Shown: one piece after another, positions 15,518 through 24,286 of the stretch
How positions within the stretch are numbered: the first letter of the stretch is position 1
Layout of the letters: every line of letters starts with the position of its first letter
DNA from: DASSUW01 sp963789005
GTDB lineage: Bacteria > Actinomycetota > Thermoleophilia > Solirubrobacterales > Solirubrobacteraceae
Direction: 5' to 3'
Assembly: GCA_963789005.1 (NCBI GenBank)
Contig: CAWBIZ010000007.1
Span: 1 to 64,000, forward strand
Length of the DNA stretch: 64,000 bases
Made by a program: the position numbers and the translations under genes
The notes under the pieces: generated by a model
What the model was told of the DNA's origin: nothing
Databases searched by the model: none
What the model saw: the letters and a program-made list of their open reading frames with translations, nothing else

Positions 15518-18250
15518 GTGCTGCTCGGACGTGATCGCGAGCGTGAGGCGATCGACCGCCTCCTGAGCGATGCGCGCGCGTCGCGCAGCGGTGCGCTGGT
15601 CCTGCGCGGCGAGCCCGGGATCGGCAAGTCCGCGCTGCTCGACCATGCGGTCGAATGCGCGGACGGGATGCGGGTGCTCAGCGCCTCGGGTATCGAGGCC
15701 GAATCCGAGCTGCCGTTCGCCGGGCTCCACCAACTGCTGTGGCCGGTGCTCGAGCGCGCGGCCGGCCTGCCGGAGATGCAGCGCGCGGCCCTCGAGGGTG
15801 CGTTCGGGCTGTCGGCCGACGCTGTGCCGGACCGCTTCATGATCTCGCTCGCCGTGCTCGCCCTGCTCACCGCGGTGGGCGACGACGAGCCGCTGCTATG
15901 CGTGGTCGACGACGCGCATTGGCTCGACCGCGCGTCCAGCGACGCGCTGCTCTTCGCCGCCCGGCGGCTGCAGGCCGATCCCGTGGCGCTGCTCGCGGCG
16001 ACTCGCGAGGGAGAAGGACGGCGGTTCGTCGCCGCCGGCATGTCCGAGCTGACGGTCGAGGGCCTTCCGGACGAGGTCGCCGCCGCCCTGCTCGACGAGC
16101 GCCTCCCCGACGGCGTGCGGAACCAGCTGATCCGGCTCACGCACGGGAACCCGCTCGCGCTGCTCGAGCTGCCCCGCGGGCTGTCCGACGACCAGCGCTC
16201 GGGGCTGGCCCCGCTGCAGCACGACGTGCCGCTCACCGCAGGGATCGAGGAGACCTTCCTCGCTCGCGTTCGCCCCTTGCCGGAGGACGCCCGGCGGCTG
16301 CTGCTGCTCGCCGCGGCCGACGACAGCCAGGACCTCGGCAGCGTGCTCGCCGCCGCGGCGAGCCTGGGCGTGCCCCGCGGCGCGCTCGACGCCGCCGAGC
16401 GTGCCGGCCTGCTCGACACCCATGGCGAGCGGGTGCGCTTTCGTCACCCGCTCGTGCGCTCGGCGGTCTACCGCGGAGCGACGTCGGGCGAGCGCCGCGC
16501 CGCCCACGCCGCGCTGGCCGCAGTCCTCACAGGCGAGCGCGAAGCCGACCGCCACGCCTGGCACCGCGCGGCCGCCGCCGTCGCGCCCGACGAGGAGGCC
16601 GCCGCCGAGCTCGAGCGCACCGCCGAGCGTGCGCGGACCCGCGCCGGCCATGCGGCCGCCGTGCGCGCGCTCGAACGCGCGGCCGAGCTCGGTCCGCAGC
16701 ACGGCGCCCGGCGCCTGCTCGCCGCGGCCGACGCGGCGCTGCTCGCGGGCCGCGTGCATCACGTGGATGGCCTGCTGCGGCGGATCGAGCCGCTGCTCGA
16801 CGACCCGAAATCTCGCTCCATGGCGGCGCGGCTCCGCGTGGAGGTGGAGATCGTCGCCGGGCAGCCGGCACGCGGCCTCGACACGAGCATCGCCGTCGCG
16901 CGGGCGGTCCTGCCTCTCGACCGGCACGCGGGGCTGCGCCTGCTCGGGCTCGCCGCCGAGAGCGCGGCCATGAGCGGTTACCCCGATCGCTTCCTCGAGG
17001 CCACAGACGTGGTCGAGGAGCTCGAGCCGTCGATCGACGACGACCTCGACGCGGTCGCGATCCTGCTCATGCGCGGCTTCCGGCGGCTCCTGCGCGGGGA
17101 GGCGCAGGCGGCGGGCCCGTTCTTCACCGAGGCGCTCGACCGGGCCGATGCGCTCGACGAGCCGCGCCCGCTGTTGTGGGCGGGAGGCGGGGCCGCCTTC
17201 GTCGGCGACCGCGCCCGCTCACGGCGCTCGCTCGACCGCGGCGTCGCCCTGGCGCGCGAGCAGGGCGCACTCGGGCTCCTGCCCCACATGCTCGGGCTGC
17301 GCGGCAACTTCGCGATCTGGGACGGCCGCCTCCCCGATGCGGCGGCGGACGCCGACGAGGCCGTCCGCCTGGCCGAGGACATCGGCGCCGAGAACGCCCG
17401 CGCGCTGCCGCTCAGCACGCTCGCGTGGCTGAAGGGCCTGCGCGGCGAGGCGGACGAGTGCCGGCGCATGGTCGACGAGGTGCTGGAGCTGACGACCGAG
17501 CGCGGGTTGGCGCTGCCCGCGGCGTCGGCGACGTGGGCGGTCGCGCAGCTCGAGCTCGCGAGCGGCCGCTGGGAGGAGGCGCTCGTGCGGCTGCTCGCGC
17601 TCGAGGAGGTCCGCCCCGGGTTCGGGCATCCGCTGCTGCCGTTCATGACGACCTGGGACCGCGTCGAATCGGCCGTCCGCGCCGGGCGCCCCGACGTCGC
17701 CGAGCGCTCGATCGACCGCTTTGAGATCTGGGCGCAGGCCACCTCGCCGGCCTGGACGGCGGTCGTGCTCGAGAGCTGCCGGGCGCTGGCCGCCGCGCCG
17801 GAGGACGCCGAGCCGCACTTCGCGCTGGCGATCGCGCGGCTCGACGACGCCCGCCCGCTCGACCGCGCGCGCCTGCAGCTGCATTACGGCGAGCACCTGC
17901 GGCGCGAGCGGCGGCGGATCGACGCGCGGGTGCACTTGCGGGCGGCCGTCGACGGATTCGAGCGCCTGGGGGCGCTCCCATGGGCCGAGCGCGCTGCCCG
18001 CGAGCTGCGCGCCACCGGGGAGACCGCGCGCCGGCGCGACGTCAGCCCGCTCGCCGAGCTGACGCCGCAGGAGCTGCAGGTGGCGCGCCTGGTCGGCGAG
18101 GGCGCCACGAACAAAGCCGTGGCGGCGCAGCTGTTCGTCAGCCCCAAGACCGTCGAGTACCACCTGCGCAAGGTGTTCGCCAAGCTGGGGATCGCGTCCC
18201 GCAGCGAGCTCTTCCGCCTCGACCTCGATCAGGCCGAAGTACCCGCCTAG
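15518..18250 (+). CDS. Large ATP-binding LuxR-family regulator (LAL type)
   Basis: A 910-residue protein. The N-terminal AAA/STAND ATPase has Walker A (GEPGIGKSAL, about residue 32) and Walker B (LLCVVDDAHWLD, about residue 128). A long helical repeat middle follows. The C-terminal LuxR HTH covers about the last 65 residues (LTPQELQVARLVGEGATNKAV, then TVEYHLRKVFAKLG). LAL regulators control specialised or sugar metabolism in actinobacteria; no target is evident here. GTG 15518 lies 6 nt after TAAGGT (15506-15511), 9 nt past tgt. The 3-prime end overlaps the kinase gene by 4 nt. Confidence 0.9.
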   Translation: MLLGRDREREAIDRLLSDARASRSGALVLRGEPGIGKSALLDHAVECADGMRVLSASGIEAESELPFAGLHQLLWPVLERAAGLPEMQRAALEGAFGLSADAVPDRFMISLAVLALLTAVGDDEPLLCVVDDAHWLDRASSDALLFAARRLQADPVALLAATREGEGRRFVAAGMSELTVEGLPDEVAAALLDERLPDGVRNQLIRLTHGNPLALLELPRGLSDDQRSGLAPLQHDVPLTAGIEETFLARVRPLPEDARRLLLLAAADDSQDLGSVLAAAASLGVPRGALDAAERAGLLDTHGERVRFRHPLVRSAVYRGATSGERRAAHAALAAVLTGEREADRHAWHRAAAAVAPDEEAAAELERTAERARTRAGHAAAVRALERAAELGPQHGARRLLAAADAALLAGRVHHVDGLLRRIEPLLDDPKSRSMAARLRVEVEIVAGQPARGLDTSIAVARAVLPLDRHAGLRLLGLAAESAAMSGYPDRFLEATDVVEELEPSIDDDLDAVAILLMRGFRRLLRGEAQAAGPFFTEALDRADALDEPRPLLWAGGGAAFVGDRARSRRSLDRGVALAREQGALGLLPHMLGLRGNFAIWDGRLPDAAADADEAVRLAEDIGAENARALPLSTLAWLKGLRGEADECRRMVDEVLELTTERGLALPAASATWAVAQLELASGRWEEALVRLLALEEVRPGFGHPLLPFMTTWDRVESAVRAGRPDVAERSIDRFEIWAQATSPAWTAVVLESCRALAAAPEDAEPHFALAIARLDDARPLDRARLQLHYGEHLRRERRRIDARVHLRAAVDGFERLGALPWAERAARELRATGETARRRDVSPLAELTPQELQVARLVGEGATNKAVAAQLFVSPKTVEYHLRKVFAKLGIASRSELFRLDLDQAEVPA

Positions 18251-19467
18251 TTCGCGGTGTTGTCCTCGATCAGGCCGCGGAGCTCGTCGACGGCCTGGTC
18301 GACCTCGCCCTGGACCTCCTCGCGCAGCTGGACGCCGCTGCCGCCGCTGTCCTGCAGCGCCTGGTAGCCGGCGAACCCGGCGACGGCGAGCGCGAGCACG
18401 AGCAGGAGCGCGATCCACTTGCCGATGCCGCTGCTGCTGCGCTCGCGGCGCGCGGGTGGTGGCGCCGGCGCCCGGCGGGGCGCGCGACGCGGCGGCGGGG
18501 TCGGCTCGTCGAGCGGCTCGAGCCGCCGCCGCACCTCCGAGCGCGGCATCGCCGACGTCGCGCTCGTGGCGCTCATCGCCCGCGTGGCGGAGGTGTCGTC
18601 CTCGGCCATCGCCCAGGTCGCCTCGGTGCCGCCCTCGGGGGCGCGGCCTCGCAGGCCGTCGCGCAGCGCGGTCTCCATCTCGGTCGCGTCGGCGTAGCGA
18701 TGCGCCGGGTCGCGGTGCAGCGCCTTGGCGACGGCCACGGCCAGCGAGCCCGGGACCGGCGCGAGCTCGTCGAGCCGCGGTGGCGGCCCGGCTTCCTGCA
18801 GCCGGGCGAGGTCGGTCAGCGATGCCGCGTCGTAGGGCAGGCGGCCGGCGATCAGCTGGTAGGCGACGACGCCGAGCGCGTAGAGGTCGGTGGCCGGCCC
18901 GGCGGGCTCGCCGCGGGCCTGCTCCGGTGCGAGGTAGGCGGCGGTGCCGAGCACGGAGCCGACCTTCGTGATGTCGGACTGCTCGGCCGCCTTGGCGATG
19001 CCGAAGTCCGCCAGCTTGACCGCCCCTTCGCGGTTGAGCAGCAGGTTGCCGGGCTTGACGTCGCGGTGCACCACCCCGTTGCGGTGCGCGTAGTCGAGCC
19101 CGCGGCACGACTGGCCGAGGATGTCCACGGCCTCGTCGGCCTTCAGCGTCCCGCGGTCGCGCAGGATCTCGGCGCACGACTCGCCGTCCACGAACTCCAT
19201 CACGATGAAGTTGCGGTGCGTCTCCTCGTCGAGCCCGAAGTCGAAGACCTGGACGATGTTGGGGTGCACGAGCCGGGCGGCGGCCAGCGCCTCGCGGCGG
19301 AAGCGCGAGACGAAGCTCGCGTCCTCGGCCAGGTGCTCGGCGAGCAGCTTGACCGCCACGTGGCGCTCGAGCCGGGTGTCCATGGCCAGTTGCACGGTCG
19401 CCATGCCGCCCACGCCGAGGCGGCGCTCGAGCTGGTAGCGGTCGGCGAACAGGCCGTCGTCCGCCAT
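18247..19467 (-). CDS. PknB-like membrane Ser/Thr protein kinase
   Basis: A 406-residue Hanks-type kinase. Residues about 10-270 form the kinase domain: glycine loop RLGVGGMATVQLA, Lys in HVAVKLL, catalytic HRDVKPGNLLL, DFG in KLADFGIAK, APE in YLAPEQA. A low-complexity juxtamembrane linker (ATSATSAM repeats and proline/arginine stretches) leads to one transmembrane helix near residues 348-368. The outer part is only about 38 residues and has no PASTA domain, so sensing probably depends on a partner. The gene is joined to the upstream lipoprotein by TGATG. Confidence 0.92.
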   Translation of the reverse strand: MADDGLFADRYQLERRLGVGGMATVQLAMDTRLERHVAVKLLAEHLAEDASFVSRFRREALAAARLVHPNIVQVFDFGLDEETHRNFIVMEFVDGESCAEILRDRGTLKADEAVDILGQSCRGLDYAHRNGVVHRDVKPGNLLLNREGAVKLADFGIAKAAEQSDITKVGSVLGTAAYLAPEQARGEPAGPATDLYALGVVAYQLIAGRLPYDAASLTDLARLQEAGPPPRLDELAPVPGSLAVAVAKALHRDPAHRYADATEMETALRDGLRGRAPEGGTEATWAMAEDDTSATRAMSATSATSAMPRSEVRRRLEPLDEPTPPPRRAPRRAPAPPPARRERSSSGIGKWIALLLVLALAVAGFAGYQALQDSGGSGVQLREEVQGEVDQAVDELRGLIEDNTAN

Positions 19468-19958
19468 CAGCCGCCGTCCTCGGACTCAGGGGCGGGAACG
19501 CCGCCGCCGTTGCCCTCGTCGGGCGGCGGCTCCTCGGTCGGCACCTCCGTCGGCTCCGGCGTCACGGTCGGCTCCGGCGTCTCCGTCGGGGTCTCGGTGG
19601 GCTCCTCGGTCGGCGTCGGCGTCTCGGTCTCCTCGGGCGTGGCCGTGGGCGTCTCCTCGGCCTCGCAGTCGCGCTCGAGCCGGCGCTCGATCCGGTTCAG
19701 CCACTCGTTCATGTTGGCCTCGAGGCCGTCGTCCACCCGCTGGGGCAGCTCGGCGATCTGCGCCTTGGCCTCGTCGACCGCCGCCCGGGCCGCGCGCACG
19801 TCGCTGTCGGCGCAGGCGGACTGAATCCGGTCGACGGAAGCGACCAGCGTCTCGGCGTTCTCGGCCGGGATCAGGGTGCGGGTGCTGTCCTGTCCGCAGC
19901 CGGCCACCGGCGCGGCCAGCGCGGCCAGCGCGAGAGGGAGGATGACGCGGTGACGCAT
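19467..19958 (-). CDS. Lipoprotein with Pro/Thr/Glu-rich tail, coupled to Ser/Thr kinase
   Basis: A 163-residue protein with a lipoprotein signal (lipobox VAGC at about residue 21), a helical region of about 75 residues with two further cysteines, then a 55-residue tail of TPTPTEEPTETPTE-like repeats. The tail probably spans the cell wall. Because the kinase gene follows by a TGATG junction and has almost no extracellular domain, this lipoprotein is a candidate sensory partner (inference). No enzymatic motif is present. Confidence 0.75.
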   Translation of the reverse strand: MRHRVILPLALAALAAPVAGCGQDSTRTLIPAENAETLVASVDRIQSACADSDVRAARAAVDEAKAQIAELPQRVDDGLEANMNEWLNRIERRLERDCEAEETPTATPEETETPTPTEEPTETPTETPEPTVTPEPTEVPTEEPPPDEGNGGGVPAPESEDGG

Positions 19959-19992
19959 TCGGCTCTCGCAGGCTAGCGGCACGGCAGACGCT

Positions 19993-20724
19993 CTATTGCC
20001 CGTACTGGAGCCGCTCGGCGAGCGAGTCCGGCAGGTTGGCCGCGCGGATCGCGGCCTGCGCGCCGGCGATGTCGTACTCCTCCCGCTGCCACGCGGCCGT
20101 CTTGGCGCCGGTGTCGAGCAGCAGCCAGGCGGCGCGCGGGTCGCCGTCGCGCGGCTGGCCGGCCGAGCCGGGGTTGAGCAGCCACTCGCCGCTCGCCAGG
20201 TCGACCTCGTCGCCCTCGCGGCGGACCGTGCCGCCCGCCGCCTCGCCCTCGGGCCGGTGGAACGAGAGGGCGACATGCGAGTGTCCGATCAGCGAGACGC
20301 GGTAGTCGGTGGCGTCCAGGCACAGCTCGGCGGCGAGGGTGGAGAGGACGTACTCCCAGATCGGATCGCGCGGCGAGGCGTGGAACAGCCCGAGGCCCTC
20401 GCCGCTGCCGGTGGGGGAGAGCGAGAGCAGGAACTCGCGCGTGGCGGGCTGGATGACCTCGCGCGTCCAGCGGGCGGCGAGCGCGGCGCCGCGCGAGAAC
20501 TCCTCGAGCGAGATCGTGTCGACGACCGCGAGGTCGTGGTTGCCGGCCAGGCAGATCGCACAGTGGGCGTCGGCCAGCGCCACGCAGGCGTCGGGCTCGG
20601 CGCCGTAGCCGACGAGGTCGCCCAGGCACCACAGCTCGTCGGCGGCGGCGGCCTCGGCGGCCTCGATGACCGCCTCGAAGCCGTGGCGGTTGCCGTGGAT
20701 GTCGGACGCGATGGCGACGCGCAT
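19993..20724 (-). CDS. Calcineurin-like metallophosphoesterase
   Basis: A 243-residue protein with the full metal-site set: VAIASDIHGN at the start, LWCLGDLVGYG, CLAGNHDLA, LIGHSHVALS, and a late LLNPGSAGQP. This is the YfcE-like / diadenosine-tetraphosphatase-like branch. The first Asp ligand is residue 8, so the ATG at 20724 is secure, which leaves only 20 nt to the divergent M48 protease gene. Confidence 0.88.
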   Translation of the reverse strand: MRVAIASDIHGNRHGFEAVIEAAEAAAADELWCLGDLVGYGAEPDACVALADAHCAICLAGNHDLAVVDTISLEEFSRGAALAARWTREVIQPATREFLLSLSPTGSGEGLGLFHASPRDPIWEYVLSTLAAELCLDATDYRVSLIGHSHVALSFHRPEGEAAGGTVRREGDEVDLASGEWLLNPGSAGQPRDGDPRAAWLLLDTGAKTAAWQREEYDIAGAQAAIRAANLPDSLAERLQYGQ

Positions 20725-20744
20725 GTGCGGATATCTTGTATTCG
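20725..20744. promoter_or_regulatory. 20-bp divergent promoter gap between phosphoesterase and M48 protease
   Basis: The plus-strand hexamer TATCTT (20732-20737) is 7 nt before GTG 20745. The palindrome GATATC (20730-20735) gives a possible minus-strand -10 about 5 nt before the ATG at 20724. Any -35 contacts must lie in the opposing coding regions. No ribosome-binding site fits on either side. Confidence 0.4.
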
Positions 20745-21986
20745 GTGCCTCGACGGCTCCGCCTGCCGGTCACCATCGTCGCCGCGCTGGCGGTGGCCGA
20801 GGCGGCCGTCATCCTGTTCCGCCCGCGTGACGCGCTGGAGCCCGTCGAGGTGGCGCCGCAACGCTACTTCAGCGCCGACTTCATCGAGCGCGCCGAGGAC
20901 TTCCGCAGCGGCCAGCTCGTGCTCTTCGGGGCGCGGATGGCGCTCGAGCTCGGCCTGCTCGTGTGGGTGGTGAGGAACCCTCCGGCGCGGCTGAGGGCTC
21001 GGTTCCGGCGCCCGGTGGTCGCCGGCGCGGCGGCGGCCGTGGCGCTCTCGGTGGCCGTCACCGCGATCACGCTGCCCGCGAGCGCGATCGCCCGCCAGCG
21101 GGCGATGGACGTCGGGCTCGTCACGCAGAGCTGGGTCGGCTGGGCGGGCGACGTCGCCAAGGGGATCGCGATCGAGGCCGTGCTCGTGGGCGCCGGCGGT
21201 GCCCTGCTCGTGTTCGCGATGCGCCGCTTCGGGCGTCGCTGGTGGGCTCCCGGCGCCGCGCTCGTGTGCGCCTTCGGCGTGATCATCACCTACGCCAGCC
21301 CGATCGTGCTCGACCCGCTCTTCAACCGCTTCGAGCCGCTGCCCGCCGGCGACCTGCGGCGCGACGTGCTCGAGCTGGCCGGGCGCGCGGACGTGCAGGT
21401 CGGCGAGGTGTACGTGATGGACGCGTCGCGCCGCACCACGGCCGCCAACGCGTACGTCGCCGGGCTCGGCACGAGCAAGCGCGTCGTGCTCTACGACAAC
21501 CTGCTGGAGGACTTCTCGCCCGAGGAGGTGCGGCTCGTGATCGCCCACGAGCTGGCCCACGTGCACTATCGCGACGTGCCGCGCGGGCTGGTCTTCCTCG
21601 CGATCGTGGCGCCGTTCGGGATGCTGGCCGCGGCCCGGCTGGCCGAGCGCCTGGCGCCGGGCCGGCTGGGCGAGCCGGCCGCCGTCCCCGCCGTGGCGCT
21701 CGCGCTCGCGCTGCTCGTGCCGGCCGTCAGCTTCGTCTCCAACGGGCTCTCGCGCGCGGTCGAGGCGCGCGCCGACCGCTATGCGATGGAGCTGACGAGC
21801 GATCCGGACGGCCTCGTCGACTTCCAGCGGCGCATCACCGTCCAGAACGTCTCCGATCCCGACCCGCCGGGCTGGGTGCACGCGCTGCTGGGCACGCACC
21901 CGACGTCGATCGAGCGGATCGGCCAGGCGCTCGCGTTCAGTCGTTCTCGAGCGGGCGCCGCCGCTGCACCTCGGGAAGGCTCTTGA
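20745..21986 (+). CDS. M48 (Ste24-like) membrane zinc endopeptidase
   Basis: A 413-residue integral membrane protease. There are several hydrophobic helices (about 5-25, 60-80, 90-112, 140-170), then the zinc site HELAH in LVIAHELAHVHYRD, another membrane pair, and a third ligand region ARADRYAMEL. It resembles CAAX prenyl protease 1/Ste24 and HtpX-type quality-control proteases. GTG 20745 is preferred over TTG 20736 because a -10-like TATCTT sits exactly 7 nt before it. Its 3-prime end overlaps DUF3467 by 50 nt antisense. Confidence 0.88.
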   Translation: MPRRLRLPVTIVAALAVAEAAVILFRPRDALEPVEVAPQRYFSADFIERAEDFRSGQLVLFGARMALELGLLVWVVRNPPARLRARFRRPVVAGAAAAVALSVAVTAITLPASAIARQRAMDVGLVTQSWVGWAGDVAKGIAIEAVLVGAGGALLVFAMRRFGRRWWAPGAALVCAFGVIITYASPIVLDPLFNRFEPLPAGDLRRDVLELAGRADVQVGEVYVMDASRRTTAANAYVAGLGTSKRVVLYDNLLEDFSPEEVRLVIAHELAHVHYRDVPRGLVFLAIVAPFGMLAAARLAERLAPGRLGEPAAVPAVALALALLVPAVSFVSNGLSRAVEARADRYAMELTSDPDGLVDFQRRITVQNVSDPDPPGWVHALLGTHPTSIERIGQALAFSRSRAGAAAAPREGS

Positions 21987-22245
21987 TGCCCTCCTTGGTG
22001 CTCCACTTCGACCAGTTGTCCTCCATCGCGTCGATCAGCTCGCGCATGAAGCGGGGGGACACGCTCATGCGCGAGACGACGACGCCCGGGATCTCCTCGC
22101 TCTCGACCTCGTGGTCGACGCGCGCGAAGGTGATCGTGAACTCGTAGTCCGAGTGCGAGACGTTCGCGAAGTTCGCGTACTGGCTCGCCATGACCTCGGG
22201 TGAGGTGTGGAGGTTGATGCGGCGCTCGGCCGGCTCGTCGTCCAC
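21937..22245 (-). CDS. DUF3467 family protein
   Basis: A 102-residue protein with the DUF3467 core: RINLHTSPEVMASQYANF, NVSHSDYEFTITFARV, then VVVSRMSVSPRFMRELI and a helical end. The family is small, conserved and of unknown function. GTG 22245 is chosen because it begins just before the domain and lies 6 nt after a minus-strand GATACT. The gene is divergent from rlmH with an 18-nt gap, and overlaps the M48 gene on the other strand at its 3-prime end. Confidence 0.82.
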   Translation of the reverse strand: MDDEPAERRINLHTSPEVMASQYANFANVSHSDYEFTITFARVDHEVESEEIPGVVVSRMSVSPRFMRELIDAMEDNWSKWSTKEGIKSLPEVQRRRPLEND

Positions 22246-22263
22246 GGGCCTAGTATCGCAGCG
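22246..22263. promoter_or_regulatory. 18-bp bidirectional leaderless promoter, DUF3467/rlmH
   Basis: Plus-strand TAGTAT (22251-22256) is 7 nt before GTG 22264. Minus-strand GATACT (complement of 22252-22257) is 6 nt before GTG 22245. The two -10 candidates coincide over five positions, so one melted site could serve both directions. There is no room for a leader or RBS on either side. Confidence 0.5.
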
Positions 22264-22671
22264 GTGCGTTACACGGTGCTCGCGGTCGGCAGGGTGCGGC
22301 CGCCGTACTCCGATGACGTCGAGCACTACGAGCGGCTGCTGTCGCGCTACACGCGGCTCGACCTGATCGAGGTGCGCGAGGACGACCAGGTCGAGCGCCG
22401 GATCCCCGGGCGCGCCTACGTCTCGCTGCTCGACGCCGGCGGCTCCACGTACGGCTCGGAGGCCTTCGCCCGCTGGCTCGAGGATCGCCGCCAGGCGGGG
22501 CGCGACGTCTGCTTCGTCGTCGGCGGCGCGTTCGGCACGGCGCTGTCGCGCAGCGACCACAAGCTCTCGCTCGGCCCCATGACGCTGCCGCACCAGCTCG
22601 CCCGCGTGGTCCTGCTCGAGCAGCTGTTCCGCGCGCACAAGATCCTCGCCGGAGAGCCGTACCATCACTGA
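22264..22671 (+). CDS. rlmH: 23S rRNA pseudouridine-1915 N3-methyltransferase
   Basis: A 135-residue SPOUT methyltransferase acting on helix 69 of the 70S ribosome. The trefoil-knot SAM site is CFVVGGAFGT, and the C-terminus LSLGPMTLPHQLARVVLLEQ ending in GEPYHH is strongly conserved. GTG 22264 gives the correct N-terminus (VRYTVLAVGRVR). argS follows one base after the stop. Confidence 0.94.
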   Translation: MRYTVLAVGRVRPPYSDDVEHYERLLSRYTRLDLIEVREDDQVERRIPGRAYVSLLDAGGSTYGSEAFARWLEDRRQAGRDVCFVVGGAFGTALSRSDHKLSLGPMTLPHQLARVVLLEQLFRAHKILAGEPYHH

Positions 22672-22672
22672 C

Positions 22673-24286
22673 GTGGCGACCCCGATCGACGATCTGCGCG
22701 CCGCCGTGGGCGAAGCCGCGGCCGAGCTGCGCAACGGCGCGCCGGCCGACTTCACCTTGGAGCGCCCGCGCAAGGCGGGCTTCGGCGACTTCTCGACGAA
22801 CGCCGCGATGCTGCTGGCGCCGGCGCTGAAGGCGCCGCCGCGCGAGATCGCCGAGCGGCTGGGAGAGGGGCTGAGCGCGCGGCTGGGAGATCGGGTCGAG
22901 CGTGTCGAGGTCGCCGGCCCCGGCTTCCTCAACCTGTTCCTGGCCGACGCCTGGCACACGGCGGCGGCGGCGCACGTGATGGCGGCCGGCGACGCCTGGG
23001 GGGCGGGGGTGGCCGAGCGATCCGAGCGCGTGCTCGTCGAGTTCGTCTCCGCCAACCCGACCGGGCCGCTGACCGCGGCCAGCGGTCGCCACGCCGCGTA
23101 CGGCGACGGGCTCGCGCGGCTGCTCGAGCTGGCCGGCCACGAGGTTTCGCGTGAGTACTACTTCAACGACGCCGGCTCGCAGCTGATCAAGCTCGGCGAG
23201 TCGATCCGTGCGCGCGCCCGCGGCGACGAGCCGCCCGAGGACGGCTATCAGGGCGAGTACGTCGCCGCCCTCGCGGCGCAGCTGCCGGGCGCGGCGGAGC
23301 GCGAGCCGGAGGACCTGGCCGTCGCCGGCGGGCACCTGATGATCGAGCAGATCAAGGCGACGCTCGAGCGCTACCGCGTGACGTACGACACCTGGTTCTC
23401 CGAGCGGACCCTGCACGACGGCGCGATCTCACGCGCGCTCGCGCGGGTCGAGCGGGACGGCCAGAGCTACCGGTCCGAGGGCGCGCTGTGGCTGCGCACG
23501 ACCGCGTTCGGCGACGACGAGGACCGGGTGCTGGTGCGCGGCACCGGCGATCCGACGTACTTCGCCGCCGACGTCGCGTACGTCGAGAACAAGCTCGAGC
23601 GCGGCTTCGAGCGGCTGATCACGCCGCTGGGGGCGGACCACCACGGCTACGTCGGCCGCTTCAAGGCGGCGATGGCGGTCGCGGGCGCCGATCCGGACCG
23701 GCTCGAGATCCCGCTGCTGCAGTTCGTGCACCTCGTCGACAGCGGCGAGCGGGCGTCGATGTCCAAGCGCCGCGGCGACTTCATCATGCTCGACGACCTG
23801 ATCGACGAGGTCGGCGTCGACGCCACGCGCTACTTCATGCTCCAGCGCTCGCACGACACCACGATCGACCTCGACCTCGACCTCGCGCGCCGCGAGTCGG
23901 CCGAGAACCCCGTCTACTACGTCCAGTACGCCCATGCGCGGATCGCCTCGGTGCTGCGCAAGGCGGGTGAGGAGCGGGTCGCCGCGGCGCTGGACGCGTC
24001 GGTCGAAGGTCTCGAGCTCGACCCCGCGGAGCGCGAGCTGATCAAGAAGCTGCTCGCGTTCCCCGCCGAGGTCGCGGAGGCCGCGGACCGCCGCGCGCCG
24101 CACCGGATCGCGACCTACGCGCTCGAGCTCGCCCAGGCCTTCACGGCCTTCTACCGCGACTGCCGCGTCGTCGGCGCCGAGCCCGAGGCCGTCGAGTCGT
24201 TCCGCATCGGCCTGTGCGTGGCGTCGAAGCGCACGATCGCGCGCTCGCTCGACGTGCTCGGCGTCTCGGCGCCGGACACGATGTAG
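22673..24286 (+). CDS. argS: Arginyl-tRNA synthetase with atypical HIGH motif
   Basis: A 537-residue class I synthetase. It has the ArgRS-type N-terminal tRNA-binding domain, the catalytic start VEFVSANPTGP, a KMSKS-like SMSKRRGDFI and a C-terminal DALR anticodon-binding domain (YYVQYAHARIASVLRKAG). After NPTGPL the expected HVGH reads TAAS (residues 134-137, 23072-23083), so the ATP-contacting histidines of the signature are absent. The SGRHAAYGD that follows aligns with the usual GRGAAVGD. It is tightly linked to rlmH. Confidence 0.9.
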   Translation: MATPIDDLRAAVGEAAAELRNGAPADFTLERPRKAGFGDFSTNAAMLLAPALKAPPREIAERLGEGLSARLGDRVERVEVAGPGFLNLFLADAWHTAAAAHVMAAGDAWGAGVAERSERVLVEFVSANPTGPLTAASGRHAAYGDGLARLLELAGHEVSREYYFNDAGSQLIKLGESIRARARGDEPPEDGYQGEYVAALAAQLPGAAEREPEDLAVAGGHLMIEQIKATLERYRVTYDTWFSERTLHDGAISRALARVERDGQSYRSEGALWLRTTAFGDDEDRVLVRGTGDPTYFAADVAYVENKLERGFERLITPLGADHHGYVGRFKAAMAVAGADPDRLEIPLLQFVHLVDSGERASMSKRRGDFIMLDDLIDEVGVDATRYFMLQRSHDTTIDLDLDLARRESAENPVYYVQYAHARIASVLRKAGEERVAAALDASVEGLELDPAERELIKKLLAFPAEVAEAADRRAPHRIATYALELAQAFTAFYRDCRVVGAEPEAVESFRIGLCVASKRTIARSLDVLGVSAPDTM

